A DNA stretch of 64,000 nt from the NCBI GenBank assembly GCA_947652115.1, contig OX393564.1, forward strand, positions 13,507,684 to 13,571,683. The letters run 5' to 3'. Numbering within the stretch: the stretch's first letter is position 1; every line of letters starts with the position of its first letter. Shown here one piece after another: positions 1 through 12,157 of the stretch. Below the pieces are notes generated by a model. That model searched no databases and was not told the DNA's origin. It saw only the letters and a program-made list of their open reading frames with translations. This DNA is from Blastomussa wellsi (Eukaryota; Cnidaria; Anthozoa; Scleractinia; Plerogyridae). A program made the position numbers and the translations under genes.

Positions 1-513
1 TCTCCTTAAAAACCATGTCGTTTGCCTTTATTGAACAAGAAATTCGATTGATGAATTTCTTTACGTCACAAAACGTAACTTAGTATTAGCAAGATTCCAT
101 CCAAATCTGCGCGCTCTACCTTTTCTTTTCTCTTGAAACGAACGGATCCTTTCTTTTTTCAATACATTTCAGTATTTAGCTCGTTCTAAATCATCTCCAT
201 TGCTGCTGGACTATGTTTCATTCAATACACTGGAAAGACAACCAGTTGCATAAGTAGTTGAGACATCCTACCTTAACGAGAGAAGACTCTTCACCGCGCT
301 ATTGCGCGTAATCTCTCTCCCCTCCTCCCCTTCCCAATGTTGCTAGCTATGCAATATGACGTACAAAACTTAGATGGACAACATTGAAACGGGGAAAGGG
401 GTGCAAAATGTTCTTCTCTGACAAACTGGCAATTTGCGAACCATAGAAGGAAGAAAAGCCTTTTTTGGCACTAACTGTCTCAACATTTTTGCAACTGGTT
501 GTAGCATACCTCA
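1..513. other. No gene recognised; weak foldback remnant
   Basis: No coding sequence is recognised here. Between about 316 and 405 there is an imperfect inverted repeat (ccccttcccaatgtt facing aacattgaaacgggg). It resembles the arms of the foldback element near 41.77-42.02 kb, so it may be a decayed relative of that MITE. Confidence 0.3.
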
Positions 514-2780
514 TTAATTCCCCTTTAATAAAGGCTTCCTTTTGCTAGAAGGGTGAAACGACTCGAAAGGGATATACAGATATTTGTTTAAAGGCTTTTG
601 GAAAGTGGAAAACTGTAGTATGCTAGATGACACATCCCTATAGAGATATAAATCCAGAAAGGATATGCTACTATCGCTAATACAATAAGTAAGTTTAATG
701 CGATCGGTTTTGCTATTCAGGGCGTCTAGAAATTCTAGAAGGGTATCTTTGGGGCCAACCCAGATAGCGAATATGTCATCAATAAAGCGCCGATAGAGAG
801 TGAGATAACTAGAGTACCGCTCTACAATATCTTTCTCGTGATAATACATAAAGGCGTTCGCTATTGTGACAGCAAATGGTGTTCCCATAGCAATACCAAA
901 CTCTTTATGAAATATGTCCGGACTAAATTCAGACGATAAATAGTTATTTTCTAACACTAGCCTAGCGAGTTGAACCAGTAGTGGAGTCTCGGGTACGCGT
1001 GCCTCTCGAAGAAGAAGGTCGAGGGCTACTAATGCTTTCTTGGTGTCAACACTGGGATAAAGGGAAACAACGTCCGCGGTGACAAGAAAGCAATTAGAGT
1101 AGGCAAGACCGTGTTTTCCACTAATTGAATCAACTCGCTGGAGTCCCTAAGTACAGTGGGCATGTGTAGTTTAGGCTTGACGAGTTCATCAACAAAAATA
1201 CTTATGGGGCTAGTAACATAAGAATGGCTAGCAGCAATAGGCCTTCCCACCATAGGTGACTTATGTATTTTAGGGATGACATAGAATTTAGCCGGAGTAA
1301 CAAAATCGTCATAACTGCGGAGGAATCTAGCTGCACTGGGGACAATAAACCGACAGTATGTTGACATAAGCTGTTCACGATGCTTAATTACATTGTCACG
1401 ACAAACATACCAGTTCTCCAGGGTGACCTTTGAGTAGGAAAGTTCATCGTGCAAGTGCCTGAGTGTTTCATTTTTCACCCAGTCAGTAGACATGAGTGCC
1501 GGGCCTAAGTTCTTGTCAGTGGGAAGAGCTCGCACCGAACGGTTGCTTTGCAGTTCCTTAAGCTCAGTTCTGTCCTGTCTAGTAAGATTTTCCTTCCAGT
1601 GTGGCTTTCGTTCAGAGACGTTCCTTTCGCAGTGTTTCACGCAAATGAAAGAGCTTGTCCTCGAGTTCAGGATCCTCCCGCGGTGGATTCCAGCCAGTGG
1701 GAACGTACAATCGGGGATTGAAATCATTGTCCTATGGCTGATCAGCGAACTTCGCTTGAAGGCGAACTCGACGACAAAAATCTTTAATTTGTAAATCAAA
1801 CTGAGCCGCAGAGGGGGGCTTTAGTGCGGGTCTGAATTTAAGCCCCATGCCTAAAACCCTGGACTGCCGCTCAGTAAGGTTTACGTTAGAGAAGTTATGG
1901 ATTTCCGAGTTTCGAGGGAGCCAGTTGTACAAGGGTCGTTTCACCATTTTAAAGAGCCATTTTTCGTGAGCGGAGCGCATGTCTATTTTACGGGGCCGGA
2001 ACCTTTGCCTTGGCGTTTTTTGCTGATGACCGGGGACTTGCGACCCGCTTGGTCGAGTTTGATCGTGGCGACTTTGATCGACCCCACAGTTGTGGTGGCT
2101 GTTCTCTACTCCGTTTCTTCAGCGATTTGGACTTGTTTTGCGGTCGGCGCTGTTGCTTCTCTCGATGCTTCGGCTGACTTCATCTACCAGAGTTGTCGGA
2201 GAAGGAAACCTTTCGTCGGCGACGATTACTGTTGGCGTTGGACTCTTGTGTGTGACAAATCTCCTGGCAGATGATTTCACGAATTGTAGACTCGGTCGGC
2301 ATGAATTGCTCGTTTGAATCCATATTCTCCCTCTTGCTGTCTCTGTTAGTGATTTCTGCTTGTAATGCTTTAGAGGCTCGAGAAACTGCGCTGTCTGAGG
2401 ATAGCTTGGTCACAAAAGCTGCAGCTGCGTCGACGAGGTCCTTCACCTGGTCAGGCGTGAGTTCGTTGAGCTTTAGAAGGTGGGACTTCCATTGTGCGAT
2501 GGTGCCATCAATGTCTTTTTCTCGCTGTTGAATGGCCTCCTCGTAAGCTTTCACATCACCGCGGAGATCTTCGATAGCAACGTTCAGGAGTTTAAGCTCT
2601 GCATCTTTGATGATATCATCAAATTTAGGTTGCAGCAAGTCAACATTTTGGCCCTTGGCTTTGACGCGCTGAATCCTAAGGCCCGAGGGTATCGTGCTAT
2701 CTGATGCATGCTTTTCTAGAAGCTTGATTCTGGCCAGAAGACTCGAATTTGACTTCTTGATGTCCAGGCGTTCACGAACT
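514..2780 (-). pseudogene. Penelope-like retroelement, N-terminal region and reverse transcriptase (broken)
   Basis: This minus-strand relic encodes the reverse transcriptase of a Penelope-like element, which copies its RNA into nuclear DNA. The N-terminal part (about 2770-2180) is a charged, helix-rich segment without known catalytic motifs. The RT follows in pieces at 1980-1732, 1799-1029 and 957-514. Visible RT signatures are YVIPKIHKSPMVGRPIAAS, GIAMGTPFAVTIANAFMYYHE trimmed to its core GIAMGTPF, and the catalytic box YRRFIDDIFAIW with both aspartates. The pieces lie in different frames, so frameshifts have broken it. The GIY-YIG endonuclease normally downstream of the RT is not seen before position 514. 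The family call is firm; the exact start is not. Confidence 0.8.
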
Positions 2781-2818
2781 TTCTTTCTAAGAATAGCCTC
2801 GATCGTAGAATCAAGCTT

Positions 2819-2892
2819 GAGCGAGATATAACTATTTTGGGGCCCACAGTTTTAGCTAAAACTGTGGGCCCCAAACTAGTTATGTCACGCTC
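2819..2892. repeat. 74-bp near-perfect hairpin
   Basis: The two halves are reverse complements with very few mismatches. The centre is between 2855 and 2856 (agct), and the outermost bases are gagcg and cgctc. It lies just upstream of the PLE coding region. It could be a tiny foldback MITE or part of the PLE 5' region. Confidence 0.75.
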
Positions 2893-3049
2893 AAAATATT
2901 TCACGCATTTTACAATTTTGCTACGCCTATTTCCTGACGCAAATGCTCGCGCCACGCATATCCGTGGGTGTGTTTTTTGCAAGATGTGGGGTGCCTTTGT
3001 TTGTGTTTAGGTATAAATATAGGCACACTTTGTTGTATTGTTAAACTCC

Positions 3050-3082
3050 CTGATGAAGTGTGCGCTAGTCACACGAAACGTG
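3050..3082 (+). ncRNA. Hammerhead-like ribozyme motif
   Basis: The plus strand reads CTGATGA, then an A, a 5-bp helix GTGTG/CACAC closed by a 7-nt loop, and then GAAAC. This is the CUGANGA - stem II - GAAA arrangement of hammerhead ribozymes, which are known from Penelope-like element termini. The extra A between core and stem II departs from the consensus. The orientation is opposite to the adjacent PLE reading frame, so it may belong to another element copy. Confidence 0.35.
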
Positions 3083-3256
3083 TAGGAGAAAATAAAAAAG
3101 TTTTACAACTAAAGTGTTTCGCAGAGGTGCTGCTCACTGGATTAACTTTTAAAACTTTAAAAAAAGAGTTAAAAAAAAAATAACTCAATAAAACAACCCT
3201 GACAAAAGGGGTCAGTTTTGGAGGCCTTGTTGCGAACTCGTAAACAGGTGGGAGCG

Positions 3257-3439
3257 TCATAGGAAGCAATGGCTATATCTGCTAAACTCAAATGCAGAAA
3301 CATACGTACTACGAGTTGTAGATGCCAGACCTTCCATCAAGAACTGCTGACATGCTGCCTCAAGTCGGGACGAGACAGATCCTCCAACAACTGCTGAGGA
3401 ACCGAGATAGGAGGAGCCAGTCGTCTGAAAGCCTGCCAA
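3257..3439 (-). pseudogene. DIRS tyrosine recombinase, N-terminal fragment
   Basis: About 60 residues survive. The segment FLMEGLASTTRSTYVSAF matches the core-binding start of DIRS/phage-type tyrosine recombinases (a typical 'lxxglapsTrrtYxsa' pattern). The catalytic R-H-R-Y half is absent. It directly follows the RNase H in the usual DIRS order. Confidence 0.6.
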
Positions 3440-5090
3440 TGAAATCGAGACAATGCATCAGCAATTTGATTGTGGAGGCCTGGCACATGCAGTGCAGTAA
3501 AGGTAAAGTTGAAGCGAGCAGCAACCAACAGCAGATTATGCAAGAGGAACATAGACCCGCAGTTTTGGATGTTCTGGACACGAAGATGTGGACGACTGCC
3601 TCATTGTCTGAGCGAAACAAAATGTGCTGCCTGTACCACTGCGGCCCCCAAATATGAGCAGCAATTACGATCAGAAATAATTCCTTGTAGGCAATAGACT
3701 GCCCGTAATTGCAAGGTGCCCAAGCTCCACTAAACCATTAGCCCTGAAAGTAGGCCCCAAAACCCAGTGAACGGGAGGCATCTGAAGTAACCTCCAGATC
3801 GGTCGCAGCTACCATGCCTGGGAAGAGCCAAAAGCTTACACCATGCCATGAAGAGAGGAATTCATCCCACCACTGAAGATCCAACTGAAACTCTGAATTC
3901 AGATGAATGGATGGTTGCGATGTCGAAAGCAGCAAAGGAGGTTGATCATCCGGTGAAGGAATTCCCGGCCAGGCCACACTACTTTGGCCACATGGTGGAG
4001 ATGGCTAATCAACGACTCCATCTGACTCCTAGAACACCACCGACGATTGCGCCATGTTGTAATCAAGGCCCTCAAGGCCATCAATTTCTCCTCTGGAAGA
4101 CAAGCGGATTGCTGCATTGAGTGTAATTCAATCCCCAACACAGCAAGCTTGGTAACCGGGCCAACACACTTGCCAGGATGAAGTGGAAGGCCGAGGGTAC
4201 AGCACAAGTTCTGTGCAGTTTGCAAGTTATGCGCACACTGATCAGAGTTGGAAGGCCCAGCCGTAATGAAATCATCCAAGTAGTGCAAAAGATACAAAAC
4301 GTGATGTCTATTCAGTAAGATCCACTCAACCATATCAGCGAGTGAATTGAAAATGAAGGGTGCGGACCACAGTCCAAAAGGGAGAGCCAGGTCCACATAG
4401 TATTTAGAGGGGGTAAGTTTCTAAAAGAAACTGTGGTGCTGCTTAGGTGGGAAGTATAACAATATAATTTGGTTTTATCAACTGGGTTGATAATGTCAAT
4501 TGGCCACCGTAAAGAGATTCAATTGCTGACGTTTCGAGCGTTAACCACATAGTATTTACCCCGCTATTTCATGCCCAACAGGACGCGATCATCAGGGTGC
4601 ACAGCGATATTATGATAAGCTGACTCAACGTCAAATTTTGCCATTAAGGCTCCTAGCCCGAACTTGGAAATCATGCGAATAATATGGTCCACCTTAATAT
4701 AATGCATAGAGAACTTATACCTTCATTAATGCTAGAGCCACTGGGGGAAGACAAATCAACGATTAAGCGCCACTTGCCAGGCTGTCCTTTTTTGGAGTGA
4801 CCCTGAAACTGCTAATATGTAAATTTGGGAAAGGGGGGGGGAGTGAAGGGGCCAGCAACCCGGTGAAGAGTAACCTCATTGGCCAGATAGTCATCAATCA
4901 CAGAAGGATGCTGGGTAGCAGAGGGTTTGTTCCGTTAGGCCGATTTAAGCGTACATGTATGAAACCCCAACCGAAAACCGTGACGGATACCATTAAGAAC
5001 ATAGGAAACTGCGTCCTGGTCAGGGTGCCCTGCCAATTCTCGAGCAAATTCTGCTGCGTTGAAGGGACTCACCACTGACACCGGGTGAAA
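3337..5090 (-). pseudogene. DIRS reverse transcriptase and RNase H (broken)
   Basis: The RT begins in the segment 5080-4560, where LMAKFDVESAYHNIAVHPDD contains the first catalytic aspartate. It continues at 4396-3899 with LHYLDDFI, the YxDD box. RNase H follows, including FRSDNEAVVHI near 3620. Several stops and frame changes are present. The RT is split at 4407-4544 by a short PLE fragment. The product would have reverse transcribed the element RNA. Family assignment rests on RT plus RNase H plus a following tyrosine recombinase. Confidence 0.75.
4407..4544 (-). mobile_element. 138-bp 5'-truncated Penelope-like element end with 14-bp target duplication
   Basis: The insertion is flanked by identical 14-bp direct repeats ccacatagtattta at 4393-4406 and 4545-4558. 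On the minus strand it starts inside the hammerhead-like motif (GCTCGAAACGTC) and ends with the PLE tail. That tail is shared with the copy at about 39.55-39.65 kb (tatcaacccagttgataaaa). Confidence 0.8.
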
Positions 5091-5262
5091 TGAAGGTGGA
5101 ACTAAGGAAAGGAAAACGAAAGGGAGAAAACTTTTATTACCATTATTAAACTAGTAAATTGGACAAATAATTAACGAAAGTTGAGCAATGGCAGGCTATG
5201 CAAATGCACTCAACAACAACAACAAACAAAGTTATATCTGGGATGACGAAAGTTTGCTAAAC

Positions 5263-6082
5263 CTATGCAAAATAACTGATCGCCTTGAGTGAAGTTGTCA
5301 CAGTTCCGGTAGCCACAAAAACAGCTGTACAAGCACAGACCACCGGGCCCACTGGTAGCCTAATAACGGTGAGACTTGCTGGATGAAAAAGAGCTCGCAG
5401 CTTGTCTTTGGATGAACTGGGGCAGACAATTGCCTGATGGTTGCCTGAGCACAAAGTGCAGCGATGGGCATAGCAGCAAATGGAAAAGGGGGCAGTACAG
5501 CGACCCCTGTTCCATGATTTACATGCCGCTAAACTGGCCGACGAACCTGAAGGCTCCCCATCCTGCAACGTGGAGGGAGGAGAGGCGCAAGCAGACGAGC
5601 CGGCCGCGTGAAAATTGAATAGCTGTGTGTTCATGCACGACCAGCTCCGTGAGCCTCGTGCCTGCTGCGTGCTCACAAAAAGCTCAATCGTACGCAAGCC
5701 AAACCCAACCGCTAAAATGGCGATGTGTGCGAAGTATCAGCAATTGATACTGGAGAAAATCCCTCCAACGATGCGGAAAATGAGAGACAAGGATGAGCAT
5801 AAAGATTTAGAATGCTTCGAGCCACGTCACCATGTCCTCAATTCCGCGACGGGGTTTCTTGGGTTGGGCAGTCAACACCACATGGCCATCCAAAAGAAGC
5901 TGCGATTCTGGTTCTTTGAGCTGCAAATTTGTCGTTAGCAGATCGCTCAAATCAATAAATTTGTCCGCCACAATCTGTGGCACAATTTTTTCAGGAACTG
6001 TAGAAAAACTGGGCCCAACGACGAATGGCTGATCTGTTGGGAGCGTGGGCTGAATATGACCACTGGTTACACTTTCTAACAC
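5263..6082 (-). pseudogene. DIRS Gag-like protein (broken)
   Basis: The upstream piece (6082-5807) contains PEKIVPQIVADKFIDLSDLL and ends DMVTWLEAF, a DIRS Gag pattern. The downstream piece (5697-5263) carries a Cys/His knuckle, CKSWNRGRC through CYAHRCTLCSGNH, expected to bind RNA. The linking stretch is in a different frame. Gag would package the element RNA. Confidence 0.6.
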
Positions 6083-6690
6083 GACACGCTTTTCAACAAT
6101 GTCGCATCGTACCTGTCAAATGCATAACTGTTCATCTTCAACAAAGTTCAGTTCCCACCGGCGGTTTAATAATTTATCATTTTCTGCCAGTGTTCAATTA
6201 ATGAACTCCTTGCCTTTACTGACAAAATCCTTTCTTGGAACACATTTTCTGCGAGCGAGCGACACAAATCGACCTTTGATTACATAACAAACAAAACATG
6301 ACTAAAGTTATGTTTATACAGTGAATGAATCAGATGAATATATATCAAAACTTACCTTGCTTTGCGATTATCCAACTTTATGCCAGTAGTTTTTGTTCAT
6401 CAACATGTTTGTATATGTGTATAAAGGAGCGAAGGGGTTCACTTGTTCTCGTTTGATTTTAACATCTGGTTTATGCAAAAGATGGAATTGTAAACAGAAT
6501 TATGCAAATTTTCGGCTTTGTGGATACAAAAGAAAAATTGGCACCAAACCCCACATTGGTTTTTATGTTTTTGAAACATTTGAACATAAAGGCAATAAAG
6601 CAACTCCTTTAAAAAAAGAAGCATTTTTATTTGTCATGAAAAGTTGAAATTTTTGTGGACATCGAATATGCAAATCTTGAGCAAACTTTA
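6083..6690. other. AT-rich sequence, nothing recognised
   Basis: No coding or repeat signature that I can assign. Confidence 0.4.
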
Positions 6691-7441
6691 GGGGGGAGGA
6701 CCCTATCTACAAAAGGGTTGCTATAGATGACTTCTAACCATCATATCTTGGGTTCCCTTTCAATCCTATTGGAGGCTGCTTTCACTTTCACAGCTTACAT
6801 CTTTCTCAAATGAAACCAAAGCCAGTGGATAGAGAGCATCCAGATGCAAAATCTGTGGTATGGATTTGATGAAATTTGCAATACTGCAAAAGTTATGATG
6901 TCACAAAAATTTTATGACGATTTTTTAACTAATGGGAATCTGCACAAATCCATACTACAGATTTTGCATCTGAATCTTTCCTTTACTGATTTACTTTTAA
7001 TGTTAATTACTTTCTGTTGAGATTAAAAACTTTGACAAGACAAGGGGTAAATTTCTTTCTGTAATCAAACGCGAAATTTTTCGATTTAATTCCTTGGGCG
7101 CTCATTCAAAACATTGACAGAACGCTAAAAGTTAGTCACCTGTTGGCGACAAGCTATGAAATTCTGGTCGCCAACACTCAATTTTCAGTTGCATTGGCAT
7201 CTGAATGCAATTTATCCATTGGCTTTGGTTTCATCCGAGAAAGATGTAAGCTGTGCAAGTTTTAAGCATTCATGTGCTCTCGTCACATGATTTTCCAAAC
7301 TGGTCAAAACTGCCAAAAGTGAAAGCAGCCTCCAACAGAACAAGCATGGCAAAAAACTAATCCAAAGATTGAAAGGGAACTTAAGATATGATGATTAGAA
7401 GTCATCTGTAGCAACCGTTTTGTAGTTAGGGTTCTCCCCCC
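6691..7441. mobile_element. MITE-like element with about 150-bp inverted arms
   Basis: The left arm begins ggggggaggacc and contains gatgacttctaaccatcatatc and ggaggctgctttcact. The right arm carries the reverse complement of each block and ends ggttctcccccc. The target duplication is unclear (TTA on both sides at best). The interior has no gene. It includes a block also found at about 8.70-8.95 kb (ttagtcacctgttggcgac). Confidence 0.6.
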
Positions 7442-8697
7442 TTAAGCGAAGCGTGACGCTGTTGATGCTCCTTCACTCAAGACTTCTTGAAGCCAGAACA
7501 TCCCATCTCAAAGAAAAGATCAAGTTAGCAAAATTATTGTAAAATTCACATGCAATTTACTGAAAGACGAATGCTTCATTTTGTTTTCGCTTGCTGATTC
7601 TGAGACAACGTGTCGGCTGATGGCGACACCTATTTAAATATTCGGTTCCATCAGAAATTTTGTGGAGTAGATCGCTCAGAAAAAGAAAACGCTTTAATTC
7701 ATGTGTTAAAGGAAGAATACCAGAAAGCGAATAAAATTTTACCAAATGCCAGTGATCTTCCTATCGACCATCACAACGCAATGATACACACGAACATAAA
7801 AGTATTTATAATTCTGATTTGATTTAACTTTTTTGCTGATGAATTACTCATTGGTAATGCAAAAAACCTCATGGTTGAACTTTACCTTTTCAATAATGAT
7901 AGTTAATGCATAAGTCACAAGTTAAGAGGAACAATCAACCCAAATGAACGATAAGGCATAATAAAATGTGGACAAATTGTTTTGAACATCCCGTGTGAAA
8001 ATTCTAGGAATGAATAACCAAAGAAACGAGTTTAGGAACGATTTTTTAGGAACGATTTGCGAACGCTATGCACGATGGGAACGATACGCATGATAGATGT
8101 TTTCTTGAAAGTGACTTAAGGCACGTTAGGAACGGGGCACTATGGGCGTGCGCAATTTAACTAAAAAGTGAAGAATTTTAGAGGTAAATCAAAGTGACAT
8201 TGCGTTCTTATTGATTTTTATTGAACTGAGAAAAACATCTGTAAAAACTGAATTAAAAAAGTTGAAGCAGTTTATGCACACTCATGTTCAGGGTCCAAAA
8301 TTAACGTTTTTATATAGGCACCAAGTGGCGACTGAACATTTGTTTTCAGTCGCCAAATGAAAAAATCTGGTTGCCAAAAAGTGGTTCGTAAAATTTTTGT
8401 CTCGCAGCAAAACACGAGAACATTGAGTTCTGGAAAATGTTTTGTTAAGACTCGCATGTATAAAGGCATTAAAATATTGTGTAGCTTACATCTCAGTTGA
8501 AAAGGAGTTTTCGTTGAATAGATAGATCTCTTAGTTTGAAGACTGACCAGTATAAAGTAGTATGAAGCCTTCAAGAAGCAATGCACAAACAAGTGGCCAT
8601 ACTGCTCGTTCCAGGCGACTTCCAAACAAAATTGCGCCCATGGTATGGCTTTTGGACAAAACCGCTGAAAATATGGCAGTTGTTGAAGGTCATGTAA

Positions 8698-8955
8698 CAG
8701 GAATCTTTCCTTTACTGATTTACTTTTAATCTTAATTACTTTCTGTTGAGATTAAAAACTTCGAGAAAACAAGGGGTAAGTTTCTTGCTGAAATCAAACA
8801 CGAAATTTTTCGATTTAATTCCTTGGGTGCTCGTTCAAAACATTGACAGAACGCTAGAAGTTAGTCACCTGTTGGCGACTAGCTATGGAATTCTGGTCGC
8901 CAACACTCAATTTTCAGTTGCATTGGCGACCAGCTGGTCGCAATTTCGAACCCTG
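8698..8955 (+). repeat. Second copy of the 6.97-7.19 kb repeat block
   Basis: About 240 bp match 6970-7190 nearly base for base, from tctttcctttactgattta to the ggcgac blocks. The copy here continues further. Related 'ctggtcgcca' blocks recur near 8.29-8.37 and 18.85-18.93 kb. There is no coding potential. The gaps 7442-8697 and 8956-9499 hold nothing else that I recognise. Confidence 0.65.
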
Positions 8956-9835
8956 ACGTTTTGTCTTTACTTTTCTTTTTTCTCATAAAATGCTGATAAT
9001 ATAGCTTCCAGAGAAACTCTGTTTTTAGCGGAAAATGTGCTAATTTGCAATCTTGCTTCTTTAAACTACTATACCCTTAATTCTACGTGAGCTTCATGAA
9101 AGATTATTAGATTTTTGAGTTGCACATTCTTCAGAGATGAAACATGCCGATTTTCATTAAATTATGAGCTCAAAAGGAGAAAATCAAATGTTTTTGATGT
9201 CACGCAGAATGTTACTGTAATATTTCTAGACGGCCACTAAGGCCCAAAACATTAGCAACACTCAGTCGTCTACACTCAATCGTACTACACACGAGTTGCA
9301 CACTCAAGTGGCCACATGACCACCAGTTCCCATGCTAATGGTGTCAAACACTACATTCTTTCTCCGTCTCTGCTTATTACGTCTTGCATCAATATCATGA
9401 AAGGTATTCACAATGTTTTGGAGGACAAACAGAAGACTGATGTAAAAACAACATAATAAAAGTTAACACTAGTAAGTTATCAATGTCCTTTCCAGGTTTA
9501 GGTGGTAACATAGTCACCTACAAAAATAGTCTCTTTGGAGGTTGGATTACTCTTCCAGATCTTCTGAGTTAGGTCTCTACTTTGACTGGACTCTGACCCC
9601 CAACTGAGCTTGCACCTTCTCTCACTTCTGGGCTGTGTGAGGTTTCTTCATCTCCGGCTGACTTAAGTGGTGCTACTTCTGGAATTGAAGGGTGTGACTT
9701 GTTTAGCTCTTTGACAGGAGTAACAATGCTCTTGACATGCTGGATATTCTGCTTAATAATTTATACTCTACTCCTTGCGTAGACTTCAACTGAACCTGGT
9801 CATCGCGTCGAGCCATGACCTGATAAGGATCTCTC

Positions 9836-10720
9836 TCATGTGGCAATAACTTGTTCTCCTCCTTCTCCAATAACACAAGATCTCCCTTCTGTATGCACTT
9901 CGCTCCTGCCTGATTCCTTTTGCGTAATCTGCCCCAAGCCGTTTCTTTTCTGCGTCATGATATCTAGTTTCCTGGTGTTATGCCCCCCCAGAATCGTCAA
10001 AGTTGCCAACATCTGGTAATTTGGTGAAAATTTTCCAGCCATAAAATAGTTCCGCTGGGCTCTTCCCAGTTGTCATTTGTGGAGTAGAATGATAGACAAG
10101 AAGGAATTTATTCAGCTCCAATCTCCAGTCTTTGTTCTCTGCATCGGAAATTCTCATTGACTTCAAAAGTGAACGGTTCTGTCTTTCGACTTCCCCCTTG
10201 GCTATCGGCCATAAGGGCGTTGTCAAACTATGCTCAATTTCCATTTCATGCAGATATTGTCATCTCTGAAGACACTAGGTTGGCTCCATTGTCGGTACTC
10301 AAAGTTGTGGGTACTCCATATCTAGAGAACTGTCTGTCAAGACACTTAATTATTACCTCTGATGTAGTAGATCTAATTACGTCCACCAGCACAAGCAAAT
10401 ATTCACCGGTCGGCATTGGCCCCAGTAAATCTAATGTTACATCCTGCCAAGGTCTTTGACTGGTGGGGTGACGGTTTCCCTTGTAACCAGCTGGCATCCA
10501 TAGCATTCTCAGCATTTACGTTCTGCCTCCCTGTCAATGTATCTGGCCACCATACTTTTGATCTCAATCACTCCTTCATTTTCACGATCCCCTGGTGACC
10601 CTGGTGTGCAAGCTCTGTGACTCTGCTTCTCAAAAACTTGGGAAGCACAATTCTTGTTCCCAGAAGGATAACTTGACCAATAAACGCCAGTTCATTTCGC
10701 ACAATCACTTACGGCTTTGG
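9836..10720 (-). pseudogene. Gypsy integrase (broken)
   Basis: The zinc-binding N-domain is visible near 10.70-10.55 kb (HQGHQGIVKMKE, then WWP). The catalytic core follows: PWQDVTLDLLGPMP with the first Asp, LSTDNGANLVS with the second Asp, and KGEVERQNRSLLKS with the Glu. The D,D,E triad is therefore still readable, across a frame change at about 10245 and at least one stop in the zinc region. It would have joined element cDNA to host DNA. Confidence 0.75.
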
Positions 10721-11581
10721 AATATTCTCCCAGTCTCCACTAACAACTGAAGACAATTGAGGCTTTCTCTACAGTACCGCTCGAAGATAAGCGAACCATC
10801 TGACGTGTTCTCAGTGAAGGAAACCTGTTTGCATTGTTTACTTTGCACGTTTGCATTTGCATTCCCATGCAAATGCAAACGCGTTGGTGTAGCTCATTTG
10901 TAGATCACACACACTTAAACATTTTGCATAACAAGAGGTCCAAACAATGCCGACTTGTTGCTAACAATCACCTTTGCATTTCCATGGCTTTTTTGTACTC
11001 ATAAGCAAGCGTTATCCCAGGGTCAAAAATATAATGTACACTAAAAAGTCGAGCAAACTTTTTTGGTCAAACAATTTGGCAGGTGAAATTTGCAAACAAT
11101 TTCGAAATACTCAGAGCCATTCTTTTGTTCATTCATAATTCAGTCCGGGAAGTCACTGAAAACAGCGAGCGTGATATTTCACGGCAAAACAAGCTCACGT
11201 GCCAAAGAATTCGCTCAACTCTTATTTCGTTTGAGCACGTGCTCGGCAACGCATTGATGATTAAACCGGTGACTCAAATTTCATTTGAAAGCCCGTGAAT
11301 ATAAATAAAATCTTTTGCATTGCTTTAGGTTACCGGCGATTGTTTCACGGGACTCTTGCAATGGGTAATCAAGTAATTGCAAAACATTAGACTGCTATTT
11401 TGCTTGAAAACTGGCTGCAAATATTTTTGTCCTAAAGATGCCGCTAGTTGCCCAGACATTCATTTCTGTCTGACTGTACCTTCTTTCCACGCTACTGAGG
11501 CTCCTGCTGGCATAACAAACAAGTAGACCCACAGTGTTTTCCTCCTAGACTAACACCGCTTCTAGACCCACTGGACTGGCA

Positions 11582-12157
11582 TCAGCTATCACCCGAGTGT
11601 GTACATCTTTGTTGAAATGCAGTGTATGCAAGAACTGGTGCACTGTTTAAGTGTTGCTTCAAGTCCTGAAACGACTTCTCTTGTTTGCTGCTCCACACAA
11701 ATGGCACACCCTGTCTGGAAATTGCTTGTAGTGGCTCTGCGACGGTTGTAAAATTGGCAATAAACCGTGCACTGAAGTCTTCCATCCCGAGAAAACTCCT
11801 GACCTCTGTTGGCGTATTTGGACGGCTCGCCTCCAATACAGCACGCACTTTCTCTTCTGTTGGCCCAATACCACACTTTGAAACCAGAAGCCCCATAAAT
11901 ACCACCCTGTCCATTCGGAATTGGCACTTTTCAGGATTGAGATTCTTTTCCTTTAGCCTTTGTAGCACTTGGTGAAGGTTCCTGTCGTGCCCTTCCACAC
12001 TCTTACCATGTACGATCAAATCAGCTACAATATTTTGCACACCACTTATGTCGGAAACCACCTTCCTGATTATCTGCTGGTACTTCTCAGGAGCAGAGCT
12101 CACTCCAAAGCTCAGTCTTTTGTATCTGAACAATCCACCATGTGTGGCGAATGTAGT
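11582..12157 (-). pseudogene. Gypsy reverse transcriptase fragment
   Basis: The fragment contains FGVSSAPEKYQQII and the catalytic box, which reads NIVADLIVHG where Gypsy elements have a double Asp; one Asp is lost. The connection domain EVRSFLGMEDFSARFI follows. The first half of the RT, upstream of about 12157, is missing. Confidence 0.75.

Larger units (their letters stand above)
3257..6082 (-). mobile_element. DIRS-like tyrosine-recombinase retrotransposon, decayed
   Basis: Reading on the minus strand gives the DIRS order: a Gag-like protein with a zinc knuckle (6082-5263), reverse transcriptase plus RNase H (about 5090-3337), and the first residues of a tyrosine recombinase (3439-3257). 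The recombinase catalytic half and the terminal repeats are missing, so the element is truncated as well as frameshifted. A 138-bp insertion sits in the RT. Confidence 0.75.
9500..12157 (-). mobile_element. Gypsy-type LTR retrotransposon remnant
   Basis: Minus-strand Gypsy (Metaviridae-type) RT and integrase remain in the correct order. The RNase H and protease regions are lost or replaced by unrelated sequence (10.73-11.58 kb). No LTR pair is visible. A MITE-like sequence abuts the RT start at 12158. Confidence 0.75.
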
